Part shown: one piece after another, positions 28,270-38,800 of the stretch
How the letters are laid out: the number at the start of each line of letters is the position of its first letter
How positions within the stretch are numbered: the first letter of the stretch is position 1
NCBI GenBank assembly: GCA_024403695.1
Contig: JAKSRI010000014.1
Location: 1-64,000, forward strand
From: Saccharofermentans sp.
Lineage (GTDB): Bacteria > Bacillota > Clostridia > Saccharofermentanales > Saccharofermentanaceae
Length of the DNA: 64,000 bases
Direction of reading: 5' to 3'
Made by a program: the position numbers and the translations under genes
Notes under the pieces: generated by a model
What the model was told of the DNA's origin: nothing
Database searches by the model: none
The model's input: the letters and a program-made list of their open reading frames with translations, nothing else

Positions 28270-29427
28270 ATGGGCAACTATACAAAATGGGTAGCAGCAT
28301 GGGGCAACGCTACTTCAATAATTGATCAGACAGCATGCACTTATGCAAAGGACATTACTTTACGTTATCCAGTGAAGATGTGCTTTAACGGCAATAAGAT
28401 AAGAGTGCGTTTCTCTAATATCTCAGGAACTGAGGCAGTTACAATTAAGGCTTCAATTGCTAATGGCGAAGGCGGTAAGAAGCAGTTGAGCAGCACTTCT
28501 AGCAAGTTGACTCTAAATGGTGATGAGAATATCGTTATCGAGCCAGGTCAGGAAGTTACTACTGACGAGATTAACTACGATGTAACTCGTGGTCAGATGC
28601 TCTCAGTTAATATCTATTTGCCAACATATACTCAGATGAATTCAGGCGTGCTTATTACTGGTCCTCTTTCAGAGGGTTACTATAGTTATGGCAACCACAT
28701 GAATGAAGATGAGTTGCCAATGGATCTTACACGTAAGACTAATTGGTTTTATTTCCTTAATACTATTGATGTGTTTACAGAAGAGACTAACAAGGCACTT
28801 ATCTGCTTTGGTGACTCTATTACAGCGCAGTCTTGGCCAGATTATCTGACACTTCGTCTCGAGGAGATGGGCATCACAAATTTGTCTGTTATCAGACGTG
28901 CTATTAGTGGTACTAGAATTCTTCGTGAGTATTCTTGCATTACATATGCGGCTTATGGAATTAAGGGCGAGACACGTTTTCCTGTGGAGGTAAATACTGC
29001 AGGTGCGTCCGCGGTGATCATTCAGCACGGAATTAACGACATCATCCATCCAGTTGGCGTAGACGTTAATCCTTTCCGTCCATGGGAGGATATGCCAACG
29101 GTGGAGTCCATGGCAAAGGGTGTGGAGGACTACTATGTGGCGAAAGCGCGTGCACTTGGCCTTAAGGTCTATGGTGGCACTTTGCTCCCAATTTATGGTT
29201 GGCGCACTTATGCTGATTTCCGTGACGAAATCAGGGTTGGCTTTAACGACTGGATTCGCAGTAGCAGCCTCTTTGATGGCGTGGTTGATTTCGACAACGC
29301 CGTGAAGGACCGAGCAGACGCCCGTAAGTTCGCGGAAGGATTTGACAGTGGAGACCATCTGCATCCTAGCGAAAGTGCTTACAAGGCTATGGCTGAGTGC
29401 GTTCCAGAGGAGTTTTTACGTCAGTAA
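28270..29427 (+). CDS. SGNH/GDSL-family esterase
   Basis: The 385-residue protein has an N-terminal beta-rich domain (about 1-165) and a C-terminal SGNH hydrolase domain. The blocks are clear: the serine in ALICFGDSITAQSW, the oxyanion Asn in IIQHGINDII, and the Asp-His pair in SGDHLHPSESAYK. Families like this deacetylate plant polysaccharides or hydrolyse lipids. With GH51, GH120 and GH3 nearby, acetylated xylo-oligosaccharides are a plausible substrate (inference). No signal peptide is present. AAGGAAGG precedes the ATG. Its stop lies 4 bases from the end of the convergent lipoprotein gene. Confidence 0.88.
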   Translation: MGNYTKWVAAWGNATSIIDQTACTYAKDITLRYPVKMCFNGNKIRVRFSNISGTEAVTIKASIANGEGGKKQLSSTSSKLTLNGDENIVIEPGQEVTTDEINYDVTRGQMLSVNIYLPTYTQMNSGVLITGPLSEGYYSYGNHMNEDELPMDLTRKTNWFYFLNTIDVFTEETNKALICFGDSITAQSWPDYLTLRLEEMGITNLSVIRRAISGTRILREYSCITYAAYGIKGETRFPVEVNTAGASAVIIQHGINDIIHPVGVDVNPFRPWEDMPTVESMAKGVEDYYVAKARALGLKVYGGTLLPIYGWRTYADFRDEIRVGFNDWIRSSSLFDGVVDFDNAVKDRADARKFAEGFDSGDHLHPSESAYKAMAECVPEEFLRQ

Positions 29428-29431
29428 TTAA

Positions 29432-30229
29432 TTACTTGGCTTCTGTAGGGAGACCCTGGAGTGTGAAGTAGTTATAAGCGCCGTGCATCTCTGTGAAGTC
29501 GCTGGCGAGCCAATTGTTGCCGCCGCCGAATTCCTTGTCCATCTGATCCTCGGCATAACCATAGGCACCATACTGAAGTACAGTACCATCGTACTCAATA
29601 GGGCAAGTGATAGTGTATGTGATAGTAGTAATATCGTCCTCCTGCTGGATATGCTCCTTAATGTGGAGGGTGTAGTGATATTTCTTGATGTTAAGTTCTA
29701 CGTCGCCTTCGTTGATGATATCGCAACCGTTATAAAGTGAATTAGAACCATTACGGAATTCGAAGGATGTTCCAGTGTATTTGTCGAATGAGCTTGTCCA
29801 GAAGTTTACCGACATCATGGAAATATCGATTTTAGTTGTAGCGATGATGTTCTTGTAGCCCTTCTCACAGTTATCGTAGTCAGTAACGATATCTATGTTT
29901 GCAGGTACCTTAACGAATTCGCCATAGGAATACATATTCATCTGGAAGTTGCCTGTAGCAGTGAAAACGAGTTTCTGCTCGTCGAACCAGGATTCCTCAC
30001 CATCGTCAAGATATTTACCCATTTTGTAGTTCTTAAGATCTCGATCTGGTTCGTTGCCACTATTAGGGTCTACCTCACGGCGGGAAACTCTTGTCTCTTC
30101 CTCTTCCTGCTTGTGGCTATCTCTGTCTGGCTTCTTTTTCTTCTTGTCTTCCTTTGTGGATGTTGAGCAAGCTGTAAGGAGCATGCTGGAAGCGAGAAGT
30201 AATGCCAATAATTTAGTTCTATTTTTCAC
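29432..30229 (-). CDS. Lipoprotein of unknown function
   Basis: I choose the GTG start at 30229, preceded by AGAGGA. It gives a clean lipoprotein signal (KNRTKLLALLLASSMLLTACS) with lipobox LLTAC and a 265-residue product. An upstream ATG at 30286 would place a polar 19-residue tail before the signal. A Lys/Glu/Arg-rich linker (about residues 25-70) leads to a soluble beta-rich domain (FTATGNFQMNMYSYGEF, NLYTITCPIEYD-like strands) without a recognised motif. It is probably a membrane-anchored extracytoplasmic protein. Confidence 0.75.
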   Translation of the reverse strand: MKNRTKLLALLLASSMLLTACSTSTKEDKKKKKPDRDSHKQEEEETRVSRREVDPNSGNEPDRDLKNYKMGKYLDDGEESWFDEQKLVFTATGNFQMNMYSYGEFVKVPANIDIVTDYDNCEKGYKNIIATTKIDISMMSVNFWTSSFDKYTGTSFEFRNGSNSLYNGCDIINEGDVELNIKKYHYTLHIKEHIQQEDDITTITYTITCPIEYDGTVLQYGAYGYAEDQMDKEFGGGNNWLASDFTEMHGAYNYFTLQGLPTEAK

Positions 30230-30322
30230 GATGTCTATCCTCTTATTTTCAAAATCTTCATTATTATAACAAAATAATAGTGGCAAAAATGAATTAATAT
30301 TCTGGGTGACAAGTAAAAAAGC

Positions 30323-30351
30323 TTGACACCATCTATTGCTAAGTGTATTAT
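30323..30351 (+). promoter_or_regulatory. Promoter of the ylxM-ffh-rpsP-rplS operon
   Basis: TTGACA, a 17-base spacer and TATTAT, 28 bases before the ylxM start codon. Confidence 0.8.
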
Positions 30352-30379
30352 CATACAGCGTATTAAGGAGGAAAGCCCT

Positions 30380-30709
30380 ATGAAACCAGTAGAAGACGCG
30401 CTTTTATATGATTTTTATGGCAACCTTCTTACGGATAAGATGCAGACAGCACTTGAATCTTATCTCATGGACGACCTGTCCCTGGCAGAGATAGCTCAGG
30501 CCAATAATATTAGCAGACAGGGCGTATACGACACAATAAGAAGAGCGATTAAGACTCTTCACGAGTATGAGAATAAGCTTGGGTTAGTTGCTAAGTTTAA
30601 TTCTCAAGCTAGTACTCTAGATAAGGCTTTAGAGCTTATCGATGAGGCAAAATACGATGAAGCTAAGCAGCTTGTACAGGCTGTTCGCGACGAGATAACA
30701 GGAGAATAA
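30380..30709 (+). CDS. ylxM: YlxM family DNA-binding / SRP-associated protein
   Basis: A small (109-residue) helix-turn-helix protein that nearly always precedes ffh in Firmicutes and is thought to modulate the signal recognition particle. The region LMDDLSLAEIAQANNISRQGVYDTI is the sigma-region-4-like HTH. The start at 30380 has AAGGAGG 9 bases upstream. It ends 5 bases before ffh. Confidence 0.92.
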   Translation: MKPVEDALLYDFYGNLLTDKMQTALESYLMDDLSLAEIAQANNISRQGVYDTIRRAIKTLHEYENKLGLVAKFNSQASTLDKALELIDEAKYDEAKQLVQAVRDEITGE

Positions 30710-30714
30710 AGTAG

Positions 30715-32103
30715 ATGTTTGAGAGCCTTTCGGCAAAACTTCAGAAGATTACTGCTTCCATGAAGGGTAAAGCACGTGTTACTGATCAGGACATCAAGGA
30801 TATGATGCGTGAGATTCGCATGGCGCTCCTTGAGGCTGACGTTAACTATAGTGTTGTTAAGACTTTCGTAGCAGAGATGACTGAGAAGTGTAAGAATGCC
30901 GATATCGAGGGTAGCTTTACTCCTGGTCAGCAGATTGTAAAGATTGTTCATGAGTCACTTGTTGAACTTCTTGGCGAGGGTGAGGCAAAGCTCCGAATCT
31001 CTGATAGTGGATTCACAGTTATCATCCTTTACGGTCTCCAGGGTGCTGGTAAGACAACAACTGCTGCTAAGCTCGCTAGTATCTTGAAGAAAGATGGCAA
31101 GAAGCCAATGGTTGCATCTGTTGACGTACACAGACCAGCCGCTGCTGAACAGCTGAAGGTTCTTGCTGATTCTATTAATATTCCTTCTTATATTCATCCA
31201 GAAGAGAAGGATGCAGTAAAGATTGCTAAGGAAGCTATCGAGAAGGCAAAGTACATGCTTTGTAATTACCTCATCGTCGATACTGCTGGTCGTACAGTAG
31301 TTGATGACGAGATGATGGCTGAACTTAAGGAAATCAATGATGCAGTTAAGCCTGACGAGAAGCTCCTCGTTGTGGACGCCATGATTGGTCAGGAGGCTGT
31401 AAATGTTGCAATGAGTTTTGAAGAGTCTATCGGAATGGATGGATTCATCATGACAAAGCTCGATGGTGACGCTCGAGGCGGTGCGGCTCTTTCTATCAGA
31501 AAGATGACAGGCAAGCCTATTAAATATATCTGTGTAGGTGAGAAAATCGATGCTATCGAGACTTTCTATCCTAACAGAATGGCTGACAGAATCCTTGGTA
31601 TGGGTGATGTTATGAGTCTTCTTGAGAAGGCACAGCAGAATATCGATGAAGATGCTGCACGTGCTACTGTTGAGAAGATGATGAGCAATCAGTTTGACCT
31701 TAATGATCTTCTTGCTCAGTTCGAGCAGATGCAGAAGATGGGTTCCATGAAGGATATCATCAACATGCTTCCAGGTGTGGCAGGCAAGGTTAATGACGAT
31801 CAGCTCGAGGGTTCTGACAAGATGATGGCTCGTAATATGGCGATCATTAAGTCCATGACAATGAGAGAGCGTAAGAACCCTAATCTTCTTAACGCCAGCA
31901 GACGTAAGAGAATCGCTGCAGGTTCTGGTACTACTGTTCAGGAAGTTAATACTCTTATGAAGCAGTATGATCAGACAGCAAAGATGATGAAGCAGTTCTC
32001 TAAGGGTGGCTTTAAGATTCCTAAGGGACTTGGCAAGATGGCTGGTCTTGGCGGAGGAATGCCTGGTATGGGCGGATTTGGCCGTAAGGGCAAGTTCTTT
32101 TAA
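30715..32103 (+). CDS. ffh: Signal recognition particle protein Ffh
   Basis: Ffh with 4.5S RNA targets nascent membrane and secreted proteins to FtsY. The 462-residue protein has the N domain (1-90), then the G domain with P-loop GLQGAGKTT starting at Gly107. DVHRPAAAEQL, DTAGR and TKLDGDARGGAALS follow. The methionine-rich M domain (about 300-462) ends in a Gly/Met-rich tail. Its signal-peptide groove and RNA-binding stretch include RERKNPNLLNASRRKRIAAGSG. AGGAGA precedes the ATG. It is encoded with ylxM and rpsP, the standard Firmicute order. Confidence 0.97.
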   Translation: MFESLSAKLQKITASMKGKARVTDQDIKDMMREIRMALLEADVNYSVVKTFVAEMTEKCKNADIEGSFTPGQQIVKIVHESLVELLGEGEAKLRISDSGFTVIILYGLQGAGKTTTAAKLASILKKDGKKPMVASVDVHRPAAAEQLKVLADSINIPSYIHPEEKDAVKIAKEAIEKAKYMLCNYLIVDTAGRTVVDDEMMAELKEINDAVKPDEKLLVVDAMIGQEAVNVAMSFEESIGMDGFIMTKLDGDARGGAALSIRKMTGKPIKYICVGEKIDAIETFYPNRMADRILGMGDVMSLLEKAQQNIDEDAARATVEKMMSNQFDLNDLLAQFEQMQKMGSMKDIINMLPGVAGKVNDDQLEGSDKMMARNMAIIKSMTMRERKNPNLLNASRRKRIAAGSGTTVQEVNTLMKQYDQTAKMMKQFSKGGFKIPKGLGKMAGLGGGMPGMGGFGRKGKFF

Positions 32104-32175
32104 TTAAGTGAATTCAACTCTATCTGAGTGAATCAATATAACAAAGAAATTATTTTATTTTTGGAGGAAACAAAA

Positions 32176-32418
32176 ATGGCAGTAAAGATTCGTTTGAGAA
32201 GAATGGGTAAGAAGAAGGCACCTTTCTACAGAGTAGTAGTAGCTGATTCCCGTTATCCTAGAGATGGTAGATTCATCGAGGAGATTGGTACATACAATCC
32301 AATGGTTGCTGAGAACAACGTAAACATCGATGCAGAGGCAGCTAAGAAGTGGATCGGTAACGGTGCACAGCCTACAGATACAGTTCGTGCTCTTCTTAAG
32401 AAGCAGGGTATCCTTTAA
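32176..32418 (+). CDS. rpsP: 30S ribosomal protein bS16
   Basis: An 80-residue small-subunit protein with the bS16 signature [20 protein letters not shown] and the [20 protein letters not shown] segment. The start at 32176 is set by a TTGGAGGAAA site 6 bases upstream. An earlier in-frame ATG at 32128 lacks one. Confidence 0.97.
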   Translation: MAVKIRLRRMGKKKAPFYRVVVADSRYPRDGRFIEEIGTYNPMVAENNVNIDAEAAKKWIGNGAQPTDTVRALLKKQGIL

Positions 32419-32436
32419 TTTAGAAGGTAATATTTA

Positions 32437-32664
32437 ATGGAACTGTTAACATTTTTGGCTAAGTCACTTGTTAACAACCCAGACGAAGTCAACGTAAAAA
32501 AGACTGAGCGTGGAAACACAGTTGTTTTCGAGTTGTCAGTTGCTCCTGAAGATATGGGCAAGATTATAGGTAAGAATGGTAAGAGAGCACAGGCCATTCG
32601 TTCTATCATGAAGGCTAAGTATCTTAAGAGCGGCAAGCGTGTCGTAGTTGATATCTTGGGATAA
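32437..32664 (+). CDS. khpA: KH-domain RNA-binding protein KhpA
   Basis: A 75-residue single KH domain. The RNA-binding GxxG loop is in GKIIGKNGKRAQAIR. KhpA pairs with KhpB (Jag) and affects cell-wall growth and division. Its place between rpsP and rimM is conserved. Its ribosome site is AGAAGGT. Confidence 0.93.
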   Translation: MELLTFLAKSLVNNPDEVNVKKTERGNTVVFELSVAPEDMGKIIGKNGKRAQAIRSIMKAKYLKSGKRVVVDILG

Positions 32665-32672
32665 TTCTTAAG

Positions 32673-33200
32673 ATGAACGACAACCGTATTATAATCGGCA
32701 AGATTACAGGCGCACATGGAGTTAGAGGAGAAGTTAAAGTCTTCCCAATAACGGACAATGTGCGCCGTTTTGCTAAGTTAAAGCATGTCTTTTTCGTAAA
32801 AGATGATGGCAGTGTTATCACAGAGAAAGACATCACCCTTTCCCGCATGGACAGGGGAAATGTGCTCCTTACTTTTGAAGGCATTACAGATCGTGATGCC
32901 GCAGAGAAAATAAGAGGGATTTACCTCGCAGTTGACCGCAAGGACGCAGTAAAGCTACCTAAGGATACTTACTTTATTGCAGACCTTCTTGGAAGGGAAG
33001 TGGTGGACGATGAGCGTGGTCCTCTTGGTAAAGTTAGCGATGTTATCGAGACTGGTGCCAATTTCGTGCTCGAAATGAAGCGCAAGGGCAAGAAGGATTT
33101 ACTTGTGCCTTTTGTGGCGGCAGTGTGCTATGAGGTTGACCAGGAAGAGAGAGTCATAAAGACCCAGTTACCAGAAGGTCTTTACGAGATTTACGAGTGA
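32673..33200 (+). CDS. rimM: 16S rRNA processing protein RimM
   Basis: A 175-residue maturation factor for the 30S head. It has the N-terminal RimM barrel (IIIGKITGAHGVRGEVKVFP, DRGNVLLTFEGITDRDAAE) and a C-terminal PRC barrel (TYFIADLLGREVV, GANFVLEMKRKGKKDLLVPF). It begins 8 bases after khpA and sits before trmD as usual. Confidence 0.95.
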   Translation: MNDNRIIIGKITGAHGVRGEVKVFPITDNVRRFAKLKHVFFVKDDGSVITEKDITLSRMDRGNVLLTFEGITDRDAAEKIRGIYLAVDRKDAVKLPKDTYFIADLLGREVVDDERGPLGKVSDVIETGANFVLEMKRKGKKDLLVPFVAAVCYEVDQEERVIKTQLPEGLYEIYE

Positions 33201-33213
33201 GTTTGAGATAAGT

Positions 33214-33945
33214 ATGAGATTTAGTGTCATAACGTTATTTCCTGAGCAGGTGCGTGGTTTTCTCGCGCAGAGCATAACAGGACGTGCCATGGATAAGGGG
33301 ATTATTTCTCTTGATACTGTGGATATTAGAGACCATGCCATAAATGATTATGGTAAGGTGGATGACACTTTGTATGGCGGTGGTACAGGACTTCTTATTC
33401 AGTGTGATCCTGTCTATGATTCCTGGAAGACTTTGTGTTCAGAAGAGGAGAAGCCATACACTATTTATGTCAGTCCTAAGGGTGGCGTTCTTAACCAGAA
33501 GAAGGTTATTGACCTTAGTAAGAAAAAGCATGTAGCTATTATTTGTGGACACTATGAGGGAATTGATTCACGTGTTATCGATGAGATATGTGATGAGGAG
33601 TTGTCTATTGGCGATTATGTTCTTACTGGTGGTGAGCTCGCAGCCTGCGTAATAATTGACTCTGTTTCTCGTATGATAGATGGTGTTCTCCCTAATGAAG
33701 ATGCTTATACAAATGAGTCTCATATGGATGGCTTACTGGAGGCGCCACAGTATACAAAGCCAAGCAGCTGGCACGGAAAAGATGTGCCAGAAGTATTGCT
33801 TTCAGGTAATGATGCCATGATTAAATACTACAACAGAACCGCTGCACTGGTGGAAACATGGCAGAAAAGACCGGATATGATGAATAAATTGCAATTATCT
33901 GAGGAAGATTGGCAAAAAGCTATTGCCTTTAAAAAGTCCTTATGA
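33214..33945 (+). CDS. trmD: tRNA (guanine-N1-)-methyltransferase TrmD
   Basis: TrmD methylates G37 of tRNAs, preventing +1 frameshifting. The 243-residue protein has the N-terminal [26 protein letters not shown], and the knotted SAM site [13 protein letters not shown] and [17 protein letters not shown]. The motif [19 protein letters not shown] is also present. It follows rimM by 13 bases. Confidence 0.97.
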   Translation: MRFSVITLFPEQVRGFLAQSITGRAMDKGIISLDTVDIRDHAINDYGKVDDTLYGGGTGLLIQCDPVYDSWKTLCSEEEKPYTIYVSPKGGVLNQKKVIDLSKKKHVAIICGHYEGIDSRVIDEICDEELSIGDYVLTGGELAACVIIDSVSRMIDGVLPNEDAYTNESHMDGLLEAPQYTKPSSWHGKDVPEVLLSGNDAMIKYYNRTAALVETWQKRPDMMNKLQLSEEDWQKAIAFKKSL

Positions 33946-34024
33946 TAATCTAATGCGGTTGAAAAGGATGGTCCGCTGCCCGTACGAGGCAAGAACATCT
34001 ACAGGAACAGGAGGAATTCTAAGA
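33946..34024 (+). ncRNA. Candidate L19 leader in the rplS 5' region
   Basis: The 79-base gap between trmD and rplS contains a TGCC-CGTACGA-GGCA hairpin and a purine-rich AGGAGGAATT ribosome site. Several Firmicutes carry an L19-binding mRNA leader here. I cannot confirm the consensus by eye, so this rests mainly on position. Confidence 0.3.
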
Positions 34025-34366
34025 ATGGATTTGGTTAAAGTTGTTGAGAGTGAGAACCTCAAGAATAGCTATCCTGAAGTTGAGATTGGTGACTATGTAA
34101 AGGCACACCTCAAGATCAAGGAGGGCAACCGTGAGCGTATTCAGGTTTTTGATGGTTACGTTATTGCTCGTAAGGGCGGCGGACTTTCAGAGACAATGAC
34201 AATTCGTCGTATCTCTTACGGCGTAGGTGTTGAGCGTATTCTCCCTGTACATTCTCCAAAGATCGAGAAGATCGAGATCGTACGTAAGGGTCGCGTAAGA
34301 AGAGCAAAGCTTTATTATCTCCGTGGACGTCAGGGCAAAGCTGCACGTATTCAGGAGAAGCTCTAA
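34025..34366 (+). CDS. rplS: 50S ribosomal protein bL19
   Basis: A 113-residue large-subunit protein at the subunit interface. Visible motifs are [57 protein letters not shown] and the basic C-terminal [18 protein letters not shown]. The start at 34025 is chosen by the AGGAGGAATT site. The earlier in-frame ATG overlaps trmD. Confidence 0.97.
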   Translation: MDLVKVVESENLKNSYPEVEIGDYVKAHLKIKEGNRERIQVFDGYVIARKGGGLSETMTIRRISYGVGVERILPVHSPKIEKIEIVRKGRVRRAKLYYLRGRQGKAARIQEKL

Positions 34367-34405
34367 TTCTTCTAACAAAAGCGAAAAGTTCACAGAACTA
34401 CAAGT

Positions 34406-34436
34406 CTGCCGTGGCCTTAGGGACACGGCAGTTCTT
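34406..34436 (+). terminator. Terminator after rplS
   Basis: CTGCCGTG pairs perfectly with CACGGCAG around a 10-base loop, followed by a weak T-rich tail (TTCTTAATTCTT). Termination may be partial, with some readthrough into argJ. Confidence 0.65.
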
Positions 34437-34462
34437 AATTCTTAGAAATTGTGGAGGTCGTT

Positions 34463-35668
34463 ATGGATCAAGCATTTATTACTATGCCTAAGGGTTTTAA
34501 GGCTAATGGTGTTTGTGCCGATCTTAAGGGTAATGGTGCTCTTGATGTCGGACTTGTTGTGTCAGATGTTCCTGCAAATATCGCAGGTGTATATACTTCT
34601 AATCTTGTTAAGGGTCATTCTCTTACACGTAGTATCAAGGTAATTAATAAGGGTGGTAAGGTACGCGCCATGATCGTTAATGCCAAGAATGCTAACGCTG
34701 GTGTAGGTCCTGTAGGTGAAGAGGATGCACAGAAGGTTGCTGAGGCTGTTGCTTCAGAACTTGGTGTTACTGCAGATGAGGTAATTACTGCTTCAACAGG
34801 TGTTATCGGTATCAGACTTCCATATGAGAAGATTGTTGCAAAGGTTCCTGAGCTTGTTAGTGGTCTTAGCTCAAGCGAAGAGGCAGGTCATAAGTCAGAA
34901 CTCGCAATGATGACAACTGATACTCAGCCTAAGGAAGTTGCTGCTACTATTACATTGAAGAACGGTACTGAAGTTACTATTGCAGCTATGGCAAAGGGTT
35001 CAGGAATGATTCATCCTAACCTTGCTACAATGATTAGCGAATTTACTACAGATGCTGATATTGCGCCAGAGCTTCTTCATAAGATGCTTAAGGAAGCTGT
35101 TTCACATACATTTAACCGTGTAACTGTAGATGGTGATACATCTGTATGCGATATGGTAGTTATTATGGCTAACGGTGTGTCAGGTGCTGTTATCGAAGAG
35201 GGAACAGAGGATGCAGCGCTTTTCCAGGAAGCATTTACTTCACTTGCTTTGGATCTTAGTAAGATGATTGCTTCTGATGGTGAGGGTGCTACTAAGTTTG
35301 TTGAGATTGAGGTTTTTGGCGCAAGAGATGAGTATGATGCTTACCTCATCGTAAGTAGTATCGCTAAGTCACCTTTGTGCAAGACAGCTATTTACGGTAT
35401 GGATGCTAACTGGGGCCGTATTGCTACAGCAGCAGGTTATTCAGGAGCTAAGTTCGATCCTAATAATCTGTCCATCAGCCTTTGTGGTGTTCAGATGTGT
35501 AAAGATGGTGTTTCTCTCGAGTTCAGCGAGGAAGAGATGGCAGAGCTTCTTAAGGCTCATGACATTAACGTAAAGGTTGAGCTTAAGGAGGGCGACGCCT
35601 ACGACAGAATGTTTACTTGTGACTATTCACATGATTACATTACTATTAACGGTAGCTATAGATCATAA
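34463..35668 (+). CDS. argJ: Bifunctional ornithine acetyltransferase / N-acetylglutamate synthase
   Basis: ArgJ moves acetyl groups from N-acetylornithine to glutamate, recycling acetyl in arginine synthesis, and may also make N-acetylglutamate from acetyl-CoA. The 401-residue precursor cleaves itself before the catalytic threonine, here Thr189 in KGSGMIHPNLATM. The motif NANAGVG and the C-terminal sequence GRIATAAGYSG are present. I use ATG 34463, with GGAGGT 4 bases upstream, rather than GTG 34451. No other arginine genes lie nearby. No arginine operator was recognised. Confidence 0.95.
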   Translation: MDQAFITMPKGFKANGVCADLKGNGALDVGLVVSDVPANIAGVYTSNLVKGHSLTRSIKVINKGGKVRAMIVNAKNANAGVGPVGEEDAQKVAEAVASELGVTADEVITASTGVIGIRLPYEKIVAKVPELVSGLSSSEEAGHKSELAMMTTDTQPKEVAATITLKNGTEVTIAAMAKGSGMIHPNLATMISEFTTDADIAPELLHKMLKEAVSHTFNRVTVDGDTSVCDMVVIMANGVSGAVIEEGTEDAALFQEAFTSLALDLSKMIASDGEGATKFVEIEVFGARDEYDAYLIVSSIAKSPLCKTAIYGMDANWGRIATAAGYSGAKFDPNNLSISLCGVQMCKDGVSLEFSEEEMAELLKAHDINVKVELKEGDAYDRMFTCDYSHDYITINGSYRS

Positions 35669-35694
35669 ATTGTGATAAAAATTTGATGAGGATG

Positions 35695-35725
35695 GAACCG
35701 GGTTTTAAAGCCCGGTTCTTTTATT
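35695..35725 (+). terminator. Terminator after argJ
   Basis: GAACCGGG pairs perfectly with CCCGGTTC around an 8-base loop, followed by TTTTATTTT. Confidence 0.88.
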
Positions 35726-35823
35726 TTAATTATATATATAAATATGTTCATAGATTGTTCAAACTTACCGTGATAAAATATAAATGGAATTTTATATCTT
35801 TTCATAGAGAATGGGGACTATGT

Positions 35824-38800
35824 ATGAAAAAGAACTATAAACGTATATGCGCAGCGATTGTTTCAGCTGCTATGGTTGTTGGTAATTATATGCCACTTGT
35901 TAACTGGGCTGATGTTTTAAACCCAGCAAGTCAGTATAATTCAGAACTTACACCGATGACTGGACACTGGGATAAGGACCGCGGAGTTACTTTCGGAAAT
36001 AACTCATTTACCTTTACTGGTGATACAACCAGTTCTATTGGTTCTTCTATTAAAATTACTGATGAGAATCTTATAGAAGCAATTCAGGATAAGAATTGTA
36101 AAGTTCCTGTTAGTATTCAGCTTTCAGGTAAGATGACATATCCAGATGGTATTAATGAAGGGGCTGATGTTAATGTAACCCTAGGTTTTGGTGCCACTGA
36201 GTCAGATGCGATTGATGATTTGACTCATCAGAAGAAGAGTGTTCTTGTTAATGGTGATAATACAATCGACTTTGAGGTTGCTGATATTCCTGCAGGAACT
36301 AAGTATATTTCTCTCACAATTGATGTTAATTATCCTGATGGAGCTGAGAGCTCTGTATTCGTATTGAATAATATTAGTACTAACATCATTGATAATGTTA
36401 AGCCTGGTCTTGTTTCAAATTATGATGATAGCAAGGCGGCATGGACAAACAAGCCAATCACTATCAAAGTTTCTCCAGACCTTGCTACTATGGAAAATGT
36501 TGATATTGATGCTATCTATGATTCTAATGGAGTAATGGTTTCTGATTCTTCAACATATGAGTTTGTTGTTGATGATGTTAGCGAGAATGGTGAATATTCA
36601 TTCTATGCTGTAGACTATGCTACAAATGAATCTCAGATTCTTACAATCAATGTATCTAAGTTCGATAACGTTAAGCCAGAACATGCAACTACTGTTTCTG
36701 GTGATATTGATGTATGGGTTAATGACCCTGATAAAGCTTCAACAGCAATCCTTAACAGCATTACTCAGGATAGTGGAAGTCCAGTTTCATACAGATATAC
36801 ATTAGATGGAACAAAGCCTACTATCACTTCTTCAAAGGTTGAAGATAATAGAATTACAGTTTCTGATGAGGGTGAATACACTGTAAAAGTTTCAGTATTT
36901 GATGAAGCTGGTAATACAACTGATGAAGTTAAGACATTTAAGTTAATGTATGATCATACAGCACCTGAGTTTGCAACTAATTGTGTAGATAATGGTGATG
37001 GAACAATTACAATAAATGTTGATGCTACAGATAGCGTGTCTGGAGTATCTAAGATTTATTATGGACAGAGTTCATCTATCTCTGCTTATCCTGCTTCTGG
37101 TACTGAAGTTACAGATGGTAAGATTACAGTAGGAAATAAGGTAAATAAACTCTATATCTATGTTGAGGATGAGGCTGGCAACAAGACTCTCGAACCAGTG
37201 TCTCTCACATTTAAGCCTGTAATTACATGCGATAAGGATTCTATTGAAATTGAAGAGGATCAGCAGAATGAGAAGATTATCATTAATCTTTCTGATGATT
37301 CTACAGCAGGTGAGTGTACTTTTACTGTAACTGCTGATTCTGATGAAATTTTTGAATCTCTTCCTGTTACAGTTATAGACGATACATCTATCGCTATCGA
37401 TTTAAATCTTATTAAGAACGCCAACACAGGAACTGGATATGTTACAGTTACTGTAAGTGTTGTTGATGCTGACGGTCAGAAGTGTGACAAGCCAGTTAAG
37501 ATTCCTGTATATGTTGCTCCTGTAAATGACGATCCTGAATTTATTGATGAGAATGACCTTAATGATGCTGGAATGATTCCTGTTCAAGTTAGTGAAGGTG
37601 GTTCTGTAAATATTGATATTGGTGAATATGTTAAGGACGTCGACGAAGATACATTAACATTAAAGGACCTTAAGCTTGCTTCTGGTAAAGGTTCTGTTAG
37701 TAATGATGGACTTGTAATTACATATAAGCCTACAGCTAAGTGGTATGGTGAGTCTGTTATCGAAGTGGTTGTTGATGATGGTAATGGTGGTAGCCTCTCA
37801 GTAAAGATTCATGCCGATGTTGCTAATGAAGAAAATGAGCCAGTTGCTGTTGATGACAGTTATACAATAGATGAGGATCAGGAGAATATTCCTGCATTTG
37901 ATGTTCTCGATAATGACTATGATGATGATATTATTGATGACATGGTAAAGAGCAGCTATTTGACTGTATCTCTTCCAAGTAATACATCAGCAGATGGTAA
38001 CTCTATTTCAGTAGTTGATAATAAGATTGTTTATAAGCCTGCTGAAAACTATTACGGAGTAGATACATTTGAATATGAAATTACTGATGGAAAGTTTACA
38101 TCCACATCTACAGTAACTGTTGAAGTGCTTCCTGTGAATGATGCTCCAATCATTGAGAATGTTCCATCATCTGTAGAGATTTCTGAGGATTCAGATGGTA
38201 CTAATCCGGCTAACTCATTTACTATTAAAGTATCTGATGTTGATTCCCCATCCAGCCAGATTATGGTACTTGCTAAGTCAACAAATCAGGATTTGATTAA
38301 GAACTCAGGTGTAACTCTTACAAAGACTGATGACGGTGATTATAAGATTACTGTTGTTCCAGTTCCTGATGTATTTACAACCAAGTCAGGTGATGTATCA
38401 ATTGAAGTTAAAGTATCTGATGGTAATACATCACGTACTTTCCTTATTCCTGTAACAATTACACCAGTTAACGATCTTCCTGTAGCTAATGATGATGATA
38501 TGACAGGTAAGTGGATTTTGTTCGAGGGTAAATCATATCCATTAACAGGTTCATATCTTACAGATATCTTCGAGAATGATACTGATATTGATAGTCCACG
38601 TAGTTCATTTAAGATTGGTTCTATGACTATCACTTCAGGTCAGGGAACACTTGCTAAGAGTCCTACAGGCCAGTATGTTTATACTGCACCAAAGGATTAT
38701 GGTGGAGATGTCTCTGTACAATACACAATACTCGATGATAATAATGGTGAATCAAATGCTGCAACATTTACATTCCATGTTCGTGAGGTTGATGATGCAC

